From the NCBI GenBank assembly GCA_008828725.1, contig MEHQ01001776.1, positions 249,001 to 313,000 of the forward strand: 64,000 bases of DNA, given 5' to 3'. This document shows, in pieces, positions 8,701-18,500 of the stretch. The DNA comes from Saccharina japonica. Taxonomy: Eukaryota; Sar; Phaeophyceae; Laminariales; Laminariaceae. The translations under genes were made by a program, and so were the position numbers. Each line of letters starts with the position of its first letter. The first letter of the stretch is position 1. The notes below the pieces were generated by a model. The model did no database searches, was not told the origin of the DNA, and was given only the letters and a program-made list of their open reading frames with translations.

Positions 8701-11575
8701 ATACTCCGGGATACTGCTCGTACTCGGAGTATTTCGGGTATGAACACTCTCGATACTGCTTGTACTCGGAGTAATTCGGGGTCCGATACTGCGGTTACTC
8801 CTTGTACTCCGAGTATTTGGGACTTCAGTACTGCTCATACTCCAAGTACTCCGAGTATTCAGGCCGCCCGTACTCTAATACTCGGAGTACGAAATGTACT
8901 CGATACTCGGAGTATACTCGGAGTGTGAAGTACATTAGGAGCATCTTTGCATCATTTCAAAGACTCGGCCGTCATTCCTCCCAGGTTATGGGAGCATGTG
9001 ACTGGCGTTTATAGCGTTTCAAATTCACCGATGCTCCCATTTCGCTGCAAGTATAATAATTAGAGTATTTTAAAGAAAAAATACTTGAGGTTTTTTGTGT
9101 ACTCGCAGTATTTCGGTGTTCAATACTCTCGATACTCGGAGTACTCCGAGTAATATACCAGGGTAGATATTTTTACTCCGAGTACTGCTTGTACTCGTCT
9201 ACTGTAAGTACTATTCATACTCCCAGTACTCGGAGTATTTGGGCCTCCAGTACTGCTCATACTAGCCGGTCGCCCCGGTGGTCTAAGGGTCATTCCTAAC
9301 GAACAAGAAAAATCACGATTCGTGAGGTTTTTGTCGTGAATCGTGATTTTTTTTGTCGTGATTCACGACAAAAACCTCACGATTCATGACGCCATTTTTT
9401 TTACAATTTCTTTAAAAAAAACAAAATCACGATTCACGACATTTGTCGTGGCTCAAAATACGCCTGATCAAGGCACTACGTAACCCACCCGACACCAACG
9501 GTATCCGATGGCCGGTATAGGGGCATGCCAGGCCCTGCTTCGTACGCAGGTTGTGGACAGCGAGGGCTGCCTAAAACACTGCTGGGTGCGGGTAACGAGC
9601 AGCTGTGACCTCGAATCTCGAGGAGGGGAGACACAGCGTGAAGAAAAGCAAAATAATCTGAAAATCTCAGGCCAGGCAGAGCAGACGACATGTCAGCGAG
9701 ATGGGAACCTCGCGCGGACCTGCCTGGCCGACGGCGCGTGAGGTTGAATATCACAGACCGTGTCGGGCCTCTGCCCATGGTTTGAATCACGGCCGGGTCG
9801 GGCGCGGTCGGCCCGGCACGCCTGGCCGTGACCTACCTGCGAGGGTTGGCCCCACCCTCAAATACCGTTGGTTTGAAATATCGGATTCTTTATAATTTAA
9901 AATATCACGAAACGTGACGAAAAAGCACCAATTTTCGTTAGGGCCCATCTTAACGAACATCGCTTTTTATTGAAATGGGAAAACAATTTTTGTTTTTCGT
10001 TTGTTTTGAATACGATTTCCCTGAAAAAACGTGTTTGGGTCTTATCGAGGAATGGTGTATTGCGTCAAAAAATGAGAATAACGCACAAGGGTCAACGAAC
10101 ACCCGTGAGTAACCAACGAGGCGACCTACGGCTTGTGTCCTCCCCGGGGCGGCGCTGCCAGCGGAAAATTATGTCTGCCAGCACCGGCTAGGAGGCTATC
10201 ACTCTAGGGATGTCTTGGGTGGGCTGGCGCAGCCCCGAAGCCCAAGGCGGGCAGCAGCGACGGGGGTACAGCGATCGAACTTCTACGCCAAGTCGCGACC
10301 TGGTCGGTGCTCGTGTGGTTTGGGAGGCAAAGAGGGGTGAAAACTTGGATTTGCGACGGCCTATATAACTTTTTAGGCGCCGCAAGCGGTCTACCCTATG
10401 GTAGGGGCCGTCGGACCTCGCGCTGCGGCTGATCCGGTGGCCGTGCCTCTCGGGAATGGTGGATCTCGCCTCTGAATCAGTCGACGACATGGCTCAAGTT
10501 TGCGTGGCTTGCTTCGGTTTCATGGAACACGCCACGTCGAGCTGGATGAACTCCCAATTCAACAGAAAAAAAAGAGCAAAAGAAGTCCCAAAAGACTTCT
10601 TGTGGAATTCCGTTTTATTGAACTACTCAGTTTTGAAATCGAAATATCTTGCTGGTTATTCACGTTTCGACCAATCAGGTCAAAACAAAACAAACGAACG
10701 AAAAAAAAAAACTCAAACAAACGAAAACAAATGTTCGTTAATACGGGCCCTTATCATAGGAAAGAAACATCACGAATCGTGATATTTTGTCATGCCAAAA
10801 CGTCACGAATCGTGATTTTTTTTTGTTCGTTAGGAATGGCCCTAACTGGTAGCCACGAAGCCTGTAGGCCCGGATGTCGAGGGTTCGATTCTCCCCACCA
10901 TGGAGGTTTTTATTCTCAAATGACACCGTCTGTCGAGAGCGCATATTATCTGTTATAGCGTGGGTAAGCAAAATTCGACGAGAGGTGACGAGGGAAGAAA
11001 GTGCTGAAATCTTCTCGCGATAAAAATGCAAGGCAAGAACCGTAGTGGGGGGGGAGGGGGGGGAGCCTACTTTGTGACCCCGGATCTGAGTTACGACTAT
11101 TAATAGGGAGGGAGAAAGACCGAAGTGCGAAGATAATAAATGGGATGGATAAAGAAAAAAAAAAAAAAACTCCAAGTACTCCGAGTATTTAGGCCACCAG
11201 TACTCTAATACTCTCAGTACTCGTCTCAGTACTCGGAGTACGAAAAGTACTCGATACTCCGAGTATACTCCGAGTATCGATTATACTCGGAGCATCTGTG
11301 GTCGTACGTAGGTTTAGGTTTCCTCGGCTGAACTATTAATATGAAGGGATCCGGCTTCCAAGTACCGTTGTATATCACCCTGCGGATATTTATTTGCTGT
11401 ATGTTAAAAAAAGTTTCGTGAAAAAAACACCACGCCAGCCACCGAAAAACTCTCTAACACCTACCACACCCCCCAGAAGGTAGGCTCGGCTCCATGCACT
11501 CACCGCTCCTGCGATACAGGTCACCGACGCCAGGAGCACGACTGGGATAGCCCATGCTCGCCCGAGAAGACCCAT
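164..11575 (-). CDS. Secreted modular (IPT/Ig-fold-like repeat) protein, 5' part of gene
   Basis: Four exons read on the minus strand, with fully compatible phases: 11575-11504 (phase 0), 6117-5924 (ends phase 2), 1262-1169 (ends phase 0), 325-164 (ends phase 0), then off the left edge. The first exon is a signal peptide, so the product should enter the secretory pathway. The rest is a repeated module of about 120 residues: an Ile/Leu-x-Ile-x-Gly-x-x-Phe strand, then LxFxPxL, DYxVxV, a LSL..GKTW turn, a GLYLTS segment, and an IVPGPTVQAS linker opening the next module. I recognise this layout from very large stramenopile surface-type proteins with Ig-like IPT/TIG folds; the family name is inference. 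Introns are 5.4, 4.7 and 0.8 kb and full of repeats. The gene is divergently arranged with the Tudor-like gene at 12367. The C-terminus is outside the window, and no membrane segment other than the signal is visible. Confidence 0.8.
330..700. other. Intron 3 of modular gene, no feature recognised
   Basis: AT-rich intronic sequence. It contains one TACCAGGTA motif near 536 and nothing else I can name. Confidence 0.5.
700..1160. repeat. ACTGAGTAACTGAC array with copied exon tails
   Basis: Degenerate short-period repeats (ACTGAGTAACTGAC and variants) fill the intron directly after exon 3. Two degenerate copies of the exon 3 tail and its GGGTCAGT donor are embedded, at about 979-1014 and 704-738. 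Confidence 0.7.
1169..1262 (-). CDS. Exon 3: module linker (GKTW..GLYLTS)
   Basis: One base completes Thr, then 31 codons start WMELDPGSSPTGLYLTS, restoring the GKTW motif exactly across the splice. The donor GTCAGT follows in phase 0. Degenerate copies of the exon's last ~25 bases plus donor recur downstream in the intron. Confidence 0.78.
1285..1345. repeat. (CAG)n microsatellite
   Basis: An imperfect CAG run just upstream of the exon 3 acceptor on the minus strand. Confidence 0.9.
1657..1748 (+). mobile_element. 92-bp TTAACCC MITE copy
   Basis: One of nine copies of a roughly 90-bp element with imperfect terminal repeats, consensus TTAACCCCTTAAGAACTGG at one end and CAGTTCTGAATGGGTTAA at the other, and a core like CTTGGAATTAGTGTGGGA. 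Superfamily unassigned. Confidence 0.65.
1760..2280. other. Intron 2 stretch, no feature recognised
   Basis: Mixed-composition sequence with short chance ORFs only. Confidence 0.4.
2281..2355 (+). mobile_element. Short MITE, GGACGAAAATATAAG ends
   Basis: Ends CACTCTGGACGGAAATGTAAG and CTTAAATTTCCGACC are inverted. Relatives lie at 27342 and 40493, the last with the best-preserved termini. Confidence 0.5.
2420..3365. repeat. Two related repeats flanking a GAGTACTC MITE
   Basis: Segments near 2430-2525 and 3180-3350 share a GTAGCAAGA...GACCGCACAAACAA..TTGTGC pattern. The second runs into GTGTG..TTCTT..CATTAAACC, also seen near 23705 and 32160. Between them lies the GAGTACTC-core MITE at 2565-2918. 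Confidence 0.5.
2565..2918 (+). mobile_element. GAGTACTC-core MITE
   Basis: Begins CACAGATACTCC and ends CATCTGTG. The interior is dominated by the palindromic motif AGTACTCGGAGTATT and variants. Same family as 8609-8949 and 9026-11300. Confidence 0.65.
3618..3800 (+). repeat. CCGGCACTA-rich dispersed repeat
   Basis: Multiple ACCGGCAC units plus ACTGGTATACTATCCCATCTG. The segment recurs inverted at about 30845-31100. Confidence 0.55.
4080..4600. repeat. Degenerate duplicated segment
   Basis: GTCGTTCAGTGTAGTAATCTCG..CGTTGGTAATCGGTGTGG occurs near 4148 and again near 4372, a tandem duplication of about 225 bp. Confidence 0.5.
4676..4772 (+). repeat. Partial GAGTACTC-core element
   Basis: ACTCGGGGTCCTGTACTGACC and neighbouring motifs match the interior of the MITE at 8609-8949. 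No termini are seen. Confidence 0.45.
4780..5135 (+). repeat. ~123-bp tandem repeat with open frame
   Basis: Three to four units each read, in one plus-strand frame, roughly GGVANRASPQEASF followed by basic residues and SDNSGV. The 110-codon frame (4767-5099) is on the strand opposite the surrounding gene and inside its intron. No family is recognised, and the frame may be open simply because the unit length is a multiple of three. Confidence 0.5.
5737..5766. repeat. (CAG)10 microsatellite
   Basis: A near-perfect CAG run inside the intron. Confidence 0.95.
5924..6117 (-). CDS. Exon 2: first Ig-like module
   Basis: The acceptor is CCCAAAAG and the donor GTGAGT. The 64 codons begin VTFKQRAYLTYSN and carry IRIAGNGFD, LKLSFEPKL, GRDYSVEV and LSLKSGK. 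The exon ends after two bases of a Thr codon, which exon 3 completes. Phase 0 at the start matches exon 1 directly, so no additional exon is required in the 5.4-kb intron. Confidence 0.8.
6300..7385. repeat. Degenerate tandem family (~200-300 bp units)
   Basis: The motif CGATAAGAAACG..TTTG..TTGCGGAAA..ACC..GGTG..CGTTTTCAAT appears about four times (near 6302, 6865, 7065 and 7253), with CTTTGGGGACGAACCAC near 6750 and 7362. Confidence 0.55.
7550..8200. other. Intron 1 of modular gene, little structure
   Basis: Short GGTACCCG-type repeats occur around 7620-7770. Otherwise nothing recognised. Confidence 0.4.
8215..8400 (-). other. GC-rich open stretch of unknown nature
   Basis: On the minus strand about 36 codons are open, including TDDEYYGQRNASAR, in a GC-rich patch unlike its surroundings. 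No splice-compatible role in the modular gene was found, and none is needed by phase. Unrecognised. Confidence 0.25.
8405..8560 (-). mobile_element. CGGACAG-TIR element, degraded
   Basis: It carries CCTCCCGGCAACATGAGCTA and ends ATCTGTCCGAGG, as in the hAT-like satellite-core family at 55884-56194. Confidence 0.5.
8609..8949 (+). mobile_element. GAGTACTC-core MITE, complete
   Basis: Starts CACAGATGCTCCGAGTACC and ends GGAGCATCTTTG, near-inverted termini. The core is a chain of AGTACTCGGAGTATTTCGG motifs. It serves as the unbroken reference for the interrupted copy at 9026-11300. Confidence 0.7.
9287..10842 (+). mobile_element. PIF/Harbinger-like non-autonomous element (outer)
   Basis: Termini GGGTCATTCCTAACGAAC and GTTCGTTAGGAATGGCCC are inverted, each followed inward by the palindrome ATCACGATTCGTGA. 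It is flanked by a 3-bp TAA duplication (9284-9286 and 10843-10845), typical of PIF/Harbinger. GC-rich interior at 9470-9880; no transposase recognised. About 740 bp once the inner element is discounted. Confidence 0.75.
9941..10750 (+). mobile_element. PIF/Harbinger-like non-autonomous element (inner)
   Basis: Termini GGGCCCATCTTAACGAACAT and ATGTTCGTTAATACGGGCCC are inverted. It is flanked by TTA at 9938-9940 and 10751-10753. It carries a GC-rich block at 10100-10500 with no protein I recognise. A related termini set bounds the palindromic element at 35933-36188. Confidence 0.75.
11301..11500. other. Start of intron 1, modular gene
   Basis: No feature recognised apart from the splice donor at 11502-11503. 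Confidence 0.4.
11504..11575 (-). CDS. Exon 1: signal peptide
   Basis: Twenty-four codons beginning MGLLGRAWAIPVVLLAS and ending CIAGA: a short basic n-region, a hydrophobic core and small residues at the likely cleavage site. The donor GTGAGT follows in phase 0. Downstream codons in the same frame soon lose protein character. Confidence 0.8.
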
Positions 11576-12366
11576 GTCGAAAGATAAGACGGGAAGCCTG
11601 CCCGGTCAGGGGTGCTGCGAGAGTCGCGTCCGAAGCACAAGTCAGCGGAGGGTTTATGGCACAAAATTTGCGCCCCTGCGAAGCCCTTTTAGGTTGTAGC
11701 CCTCTCCGTATTCTTGCTGCGAGATCGCTCGAGCGTGGTGTTGCGTGTTGCTGTTCCCTACAACGCGGAGAGACGCTGCTGCTGCTGGTGGTACTACGTA
11801 CTATCCTGTGCGCTTTGTCGTCGATTTCAGCTCTGAATGGTCTGTAGAATGGTGCGCGGACCGACGGAGAATCTTCCTTGGATCACATAAGTCAAGGAGC
11901 CTTGAGAGGAAGGTGCGCTTTACGATATGATACTCGCACACACAAAATATTTTTGAGAACAAAAAAAAAAAAAAAACTGGACAAATGGGGGGGGGTTGTG
12001 GGTTGTGGTATGTATGGGGGGGGGGGGTCTCAACATATTTCCCACTAATTTACCGCCTGTCTGCCATGTGCAACAACTGGTTTCCCCGCACACAGAAAGA
12101 GCAAAAGCAGTCCGTACAGCCTGCAGCGCGAGTGCTGGTGTGCTGTCATCCCTGCGACCTCGCAACCAGGTCGCCCCTGCGATCTCAGCCAGTGCCACTT
12201 CGAAGTGGGCATCCATCTACTCGTTGAGTCAGCGAGCAACACCGGGCAAGTATATCACAGCAACATAAACAGACAGGAAACTGAACAGCAGTGTAGTAGT
12301 ACCTCTGGTACGTTGCAGTCACCAGGAAGCCAGGAGCGGTACACGGTGCACCGCAAAGCCGCAAAG
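11576..12366. promoter_or_regulatory. Shared upstream region of two divergent genes
   Basis: 791 bp separate the ATG of the minus-strand modular gene from the ATG of the plus-strand Tudor-like gene, so both promoters must lie here or overlap neighbouring sequence. It contains two G runs near 11988 and 12015 and a poly(A) stretch. No clear TATA box. Whether it acts bidirectionally is inference. Confidence 0.5.
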
Positions 12367-12508
12367 ATGATGGGCGCTTTGTTGGCGTTTTGTGTTGCTG
12401 TGGGTGCACTCCTTTTGTGGCTCGTAAACACCTACGACGGTGAGCCGGAGCTGCCGAAGGAGCAGCAAGGGGGGCAGCAGAGCGGAAGAAAACGCAACAG
12501 GCGCAAGG
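12367..12508 (+). CDS. Exon 1: hydrophobic anchor and basic patch
   Basis: Starts [20 protein letters not shown], then [14 protein letters not shown] and a GRKRNRRK patch. The donor GTAAGC follows after one base of a Gly codon. Phase fits exon 2 directly. Confidence 0.72.
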
Positions 12509-15500
12509 GTAAGCGAGAAGGAAACAAGCCTTCGTACCTGCTGTGTCCGTTCGCCCTTCGAGTATGATACGTCGTACACCATGTAGCAGTATGAGCATAT
12601 GCCAGGAAGTCTCACAAGGGATCGTTGCTGTTGTAGACTATATTCGTGCCGATGTTGCTGTTGCGTGGTTTGCGCCGGAGGGAGTGCTTCGAGGCTTCGA
12701 TATTGATACCAGGTAGCGAATAGGCGTACCTGCTGGTGATCTCGTGATACTCTACCCGTGCGTGGTGGTATCATACCCGTGGTTTCATGTTTCACGCAAG
12801 CCAGCAAAATACAAAATACCTTTACGTCGTCGTTCGTAGTCGGTACGAGTAACCTGGGGATACGATCAGTACCTGCTGCATGTTTGTACTCGTACATATG
12901 GGTACGCTGGCATTGATGCCAGTACATTAAAGGGCGTCTACAGAGCTACAGCGCTCTGTCCTGCCAGGTACCTGGTATATACGCAGCCTAACCAGCTAAC
13001 CAGACCTCGTATCATACGCGACCATGGGGGAGGTGAGTCGGGTGGCAGCAGAAGCAGCAGCAGCACCAGCGGTGGAGGTGGAGGTGGCTCTCACCGGCGC
13101 ACTCGAGGTGGGGGTGGCTCGAGGAGGCCGTGGAAACGACCGCCGCAGTCGGCCCGCCGGCAAAGGGGATCGCGGGAATGGTGGGCACAGGGCACACTCA
13201 CTCTACGAGTAGAGGTCCCGGGTACGGCGGGCGCCGTGGGCGTGTCTCTGAGAGTGCCCTCGGCGCCCTCCGTCCCCTCCGCCTTAGGAGTGTCCGTGCG
13301 TACCCTTCCCGTGGCTCCCGTTGCCCGCCGGCCCATTGCGGCGGTCGTTTGGACCAGCCCCCCCCCCCCGGGTTGGCGTCGGTTGGCAACGACGCTGTAA
13401 AACACGCCACTCGCTGCGTGAGCTAGACAACCAGGGTGCCGTTTTTTTTGTTATTTTATTTGGCGGTCACCAAAGCTGGCGGTCGAGTAGATCATTTGTG
13501 CGGGGTGGAGAACCTTTGTTCCGCACAAGGGGAATGGTCGTATCACGTAGTGTTAATATGGTAAGGCGTCCGCGAGGCAGTTACATAGTAAAACCCATTG
13601 CTGTCTCCGGAAGTGGCCACACCAGAAATTAAATTAACTCATTGAAGCTGTCGTCCATATGCAAGTCCGCCTCAGAGGCGGTTCTTAGCAGGATGCAGCT
13701 CACCCTCCATGCGACTCGCCCAATACCTCACGGCGTTTCGCGCTTGGTGCAAGCAATGTCTGCCTGGTTGGTGAAAACCCAACGCGCTCCGTCCCGGCAT
13801 TGTAGGGATGCGAGGGTCTATGGTCATATGACTACGGCCGTGCACAACATGAGTACACCCCCCCTCGATGAGCCACCCCCGCCTCTACTGTAGTGCGGCA
13901 GTGAGAGCCGCCTCCATCGCTGCTGCTGGTGCTGCTGCTGGTGCTGCTGCTACTGCTGGTGCTGCTGCTGCTGTCACCCGAGCCGTGTCCCTGATGAAAT
14001 ATGTGCGGATTTCGAGACTCGTCAACAACAGCAGCGCTTTTTCATTTCATGAGTGGAAGCGAAAAATTTGTTGGTTCGAAGGCCTGCTATTAATAGCAGG
14101 GCTGTGGGTGGGATGACTAAATCAGTAGTGTTCACCTGTTGATAGTTACTCTTCCTGAGGTAGCCAGTTGTGCACTCTGGTTGGCTAAGGGGTACCAGGT
14201 ATGTTATAAGCGGCTCAATCAACCTATTAGTAGAGTATTTCCAAGCCACAGCATCCCGAGCGCGCCCAGTCTTTCCAAGCACAGCGTCCAAGCCGGCCGA
14301 ACCAACCTACCTCGTAGAGTCTTACCAGGCACAGCATCCTACAGCAGTAGCACGATCACTGGCTTAGGGTTGGGGTTCCGGTCGGTTTTAGCGCCAAGCT
14401 CAAACCCTCCGTAAACATTCACTAACAGGGGGTGACCACGCCTCCGCCAGCTACAGTAGGTAATAGTCGGCTATATTGTAGGTATTTGTATCATAGTTTG
14501 TTTGCAGCGGTGCCAACTACCCAACTATTTGTGTTTCCTTGTGTGTGGAAAGCGTGTTTCACTACAGGCTTCGCCAGGCAACTAATGACTAGCCGGGAAG
14601 TCCCGCCAACTCACAGCCCTACGTACCTGTCAGGATCGGTACTGTTAATTGTAGTATGCACGTGGCGAGGCGGTAGCGCCGGACATCACTGCTTAGGAGA
14701 CTGAGGGATCGAGCCCCGAAGTCCAAATTAGATGCCAGTATGCTGTTGTTCATTGCAATATGTACACACCTCGGACAGATGATCTATCTATCTACAGATA
14801 GATAATCTAGGTCATAGAATTCCTCGCCTGCCGTTGTGAGAGGCTGTGCGGGATCTGCATAGTACATATCCAACCCAAGAAACATGTCCTACTGTAGATC
14901 ATGCAGACTTTATCGCTCCCTCCCGGCAACATGAGCTAGACCCTACAGATCAGGGATAGATCTGCTCTGAAAGAACTAGATCATCAAGGGTGAACGATCT
15001 ATATGCTCTGTCGGAGGTGTGAAATGTAAATGTCCACTCGCTTTTGGTATTAACTAGTGAGCTATTTGATACCCTGGCATAAATGAAATTGCTATGTAAC
15101 AGGTGGCAAGAAGGCGACCGGCAAGGGGCAGCAGCCGGCACGGGCCACAGACGACGCAGCAGCAGCCGACAAAGGGGCTACACCTAGCCCTACCGCTACC
15201 CCTGCACCTGGCAGCAGAGGCATTGCCCCCGTTCTTAACAGCGAGAAGAATAGCAACAGCACCGGCGGCAGTGGTGGCGGCGGTGGTGGAAAGAAACAGC
15301 GTTCTTCTCGAGCGCGAGGCGTGCCGAATCAGCAAAAACTGGACGTCAATGAGTGGCCGACTCCTCTTGGCAGCCGGGGGGGCGGAGGGATGAAACCATC
15401 CCGACCGGGTCGGGCGAGCAGGCAGCCGGAGGAAGAGGAAGAGGTTGGTGCTGATGTGGCGGTCGGTCTTCCGTCGTGGGGTTTCGTTTTTTTTTTGTCA

Positions 15501-18500
15501 CTTGACCTCTTGAGCGTAGGCAGCACCCCGGCTCTTTGTTTGGCGAGCCTTGGTACGGTTTAAGATAGGGGTACTCTTTAACAATTTTGAGCTAAAGTGT
15601 TTCTAAGCCTAAGTCTAAGCCTAAGCCTAACCCTCACCTGAGGAGCTTCCTGACGTTTGCACATTTTTATCCCGTTTGTATTTTACAATCCCTGTTAGAT
15701 ACCCTCCGCCTGTCGATGGGTAAATGCAGGGTAAACATGTAGATACCGTCGCAATGCAGGGTAAACATGTAAATACCGTCGCGTTCAGAACCATGCTACG
15801 GTTTTTTAAGAGAGGGGTGCTGCTGTAACACTTTTGCGCCCACATATTTATCGCTGACCGAAGCTCCTGATCTGAGGAGCCATTGTCCGTAGTGTACAGT
15901 AAGCTATTGTACGTAGTGTACAGTAAGCTATTGTTCGTAGTGCCCAGTAACACGCGTGCTACGATAGAGGTACGAGGAGCACATTTTGGCTGAAATGTTT
16001 ATGGAAATGACAGGGGGGCCCCTTAACCCTTTTAGAAGTGCACTGTCTAAAACGAAACATTTCACTCTAATTCCAAGTGTTTCGTCCCCACGTCGGGACT
16101 GCAGTCCTAAATGGCCAATAAATTACCCCAAATCGTCGTAATTTTCGTTCTTGTGTTGCACTACTTTTCGTTTTGTGCGTGAGGCCGCGAGAGTGTTCAT
16201 CAGGTGTATAGCACTTTTTTTCCCCCCTCCAAACCCAGTTTTCGGGTGAGGTATAGAGTCTCCTTAAGTGACCACCCTTATGAGGCAAAAACATCGTAAA
16301 CCTATACCGTAGCATGCGTCCCAACCGTTGTACCATTGCACCATTGTATCGTTGGATTCGGTGAGTAGTCTTCAAGGTTGTTCGATACAGATGGATGCCT
16401 AGCCCGCGCGTTTGTCTACACGGCCTACTGCAGGTTTCAGCTTTTGTCGAAGTCGGGTGTTGGCTTCTACACTATGATCAAGTCAGGAGCCTCATGAAGT
16501 TAAGGTGCTATCTACGTACCCCTACACTACCGGCCCTCTCAAAAGAAAAAACCTCGCGACAAACCCAGCCTCAAGAGTTCCGGGAAAATAAGAAATTCGG
16601 GAGCGGTTGTGCTGGAGCTATTAATAGTGTGGAGCATACCCTTTTCTCTAAATTAGAAGCCCAGCCGGGGTCAGTATCCGGGTTTCTCATGAGAGGGCCG
16701 GTACTGTACCGCCGTGGCATGCGTCTGACCGCTATATGAAACGGTCTATGTCAACGCTGGGTTTGTTTCCCCCCCACCCCATCCCATGTATGAATTAGCT
16801 TTGGAGTACTTTCTCGAGCTCCGCCCCTTTTGTAACTCAGATCTGGGACCAACATAGCAGGCACTTCTATCCCCCCTTCCCCACTACGGCGCTTGCCTTG
16901 ATTTTTTTTATCGCTATTAATAGAAGACTTACAACGCGTGTTCCTTCCCTCGTCGACTCGCGTCAACTGGTGCGCACACGCGATATACATTTAACAGGCG
17001 CTTTCGTGCGTCGATTTGTACCGAAGAAAAAAATCCTTTGGGGGGGCTCGAACTCGATAAGTAGACCTTAGTAGTTACGAGGGTTAACCATTTTTACGGA
17101 GGGAGATATATAGGAACCAGAACCAAATATGGTGTGTAAACATTGGAGGGATTCGTGGTTTTTGGACCCTTCTTGGGCGGCAGGATTTCACGTCTAGTAT
17201 CCAAGCGGTAGGTGCCGTTAGCCAGCTCAACTGACTTTAGTCGGTATAGTCGGCTGGCGAAACCAGCTGATGGCCAGCCGACTTAACGACTTTTGAGCCA
17301 GGCGAGCGAAGCGAATCAAATCAGGCCTCCAGGCCAAGGAAACCCCGCCGAAAAAAGAAAAGAAAAAAACGTATATCGCCTTCAACAATCCTTCCTGCAA
17401 GTATGTAGCAAGTATGGAAACTCAATAAGTCGGATAGTCGGCACCTCCCAGAAACGACTAACTATGGATCCGACTATTACGCAGGTCCATAGTAAATAGG
17501 ACGAACTATTGTTAGTAAAAATAAGTAAATGTATAGTTTTTTTTTATGTACCGTAGGTTCTATTAACAATGCTCCCCCGTAATAGTTGCTTATTAGTTGT
17601 TGGCGACTACTGATCACTGTTTTTTTTAGCCCCTCGTACGTAGTAGACCAATGGGAGGGCGTCGGTTTCATTGAAAATGGGCAGTTTTGAATTGGCCCAA
17701 CGTGCAGTTTCGTATTATACGACTGAAAAAAATGTTATTCACTTCGTAATTCCAAGTATGTTTACCCTGAAACCGTGTGTATGCCGTTCTGAAGGGGTTA
17801 AGATAATGTGTTACACGTCGGACGGACAGATCATCTACAGATATATCATCTACAGACTGATCATCCACAGATAGATCATCTACAGATGTATCTACAAATA
17901 TATCATCTACAGATAGATCATCTACGTATATATGTCGCCTGCAGATAGAGCATCTACTGCTGTAGATCCTACGATAACCTGCCGAAATGAGTTGTCGTGC
18001 AAGGATATGTATAGTGCAGATCCAACCCAGGAAACATGCAATGGATCATGCAGATTATACGGATCCCACCCGGCAAAATGAGCTAGATCATACAGATTAT
18101 ACAGATCATACAGATCATACAGATCATGGAGATGAGGAATACATCTGCCCTGATATATCTTGATCATGAATTGGGAATGATCGAACGATCTGTCCAATGA
18201 TCTGTGTGAAACCCTCCCACAAGTTTGAGCCGGAAAGTACAAGCGATCGACTAAAATTAGGTAAGTGTAGCTGTCGCCATATAGAAACTCGCGGAGCAGA
18301 CTTTTTGCACCTGGCGTCGTCGACTTGTGTGCATTGGTGTACACGGCGGGCGTAGAATCGGCTTCAGGCAGCTTGAAAGGGGTCCCTATTTTCTTGGCCC
18401 CGTCAACAAAAGAAAATAAAAAACTCACGCGGTATATAACTGTCGTCAACTTGTGTGCGTTCGTGGGTGGGCGGCATACGGCGGACGCTTCAGAAAAAAA

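Larger units (their letters stand above)
9264..11168 (+). mobile_element. tRNA-derived SINE interrupted by a DNA transposon
   Basis: The head is GCCGGTCGCCCCGGTGGTCTA up to 9286 and resumes CTGGTAGCCACGAAG at 10846. An A box is recognisable only when the two sides are read together; the B box is GGGTTCGATTC near 10879. The body runs to AAGATAATAAATGGGATGG and a poly(A) tail. ACT flanks both sides as a possible short target duplication. A shorter uninterrupted copy is at 23985-24146. Confidence 0.75.
9026..11300 (+). mobile_element. GAGTACTC-core MITE split by a SINE
   Basis: The left half, 9026-9263, begins CACCGATGCTCC. The right half, 11172-11300, ends GAGCATCTGTG. The break falls inside CTGCTCATACT^CCAAG, a string that is continuous in the intact copy at 8609. 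Everything between is younger insertion. Confidence 0.75.

Noticed and set aside
10846-10905. Functional tRNA gene
   Set aside because: It is the 3' half of a SINE head, separated from its 5' half by a transposon, with body and poly(A) tail following.
13020-13440. Extra exon of the Tudor-like gene
   Set aside because: No phase-compatible splice pair; exons 1 and 2 join cleanly without it. Kept only as an unassigned GC-rich block.
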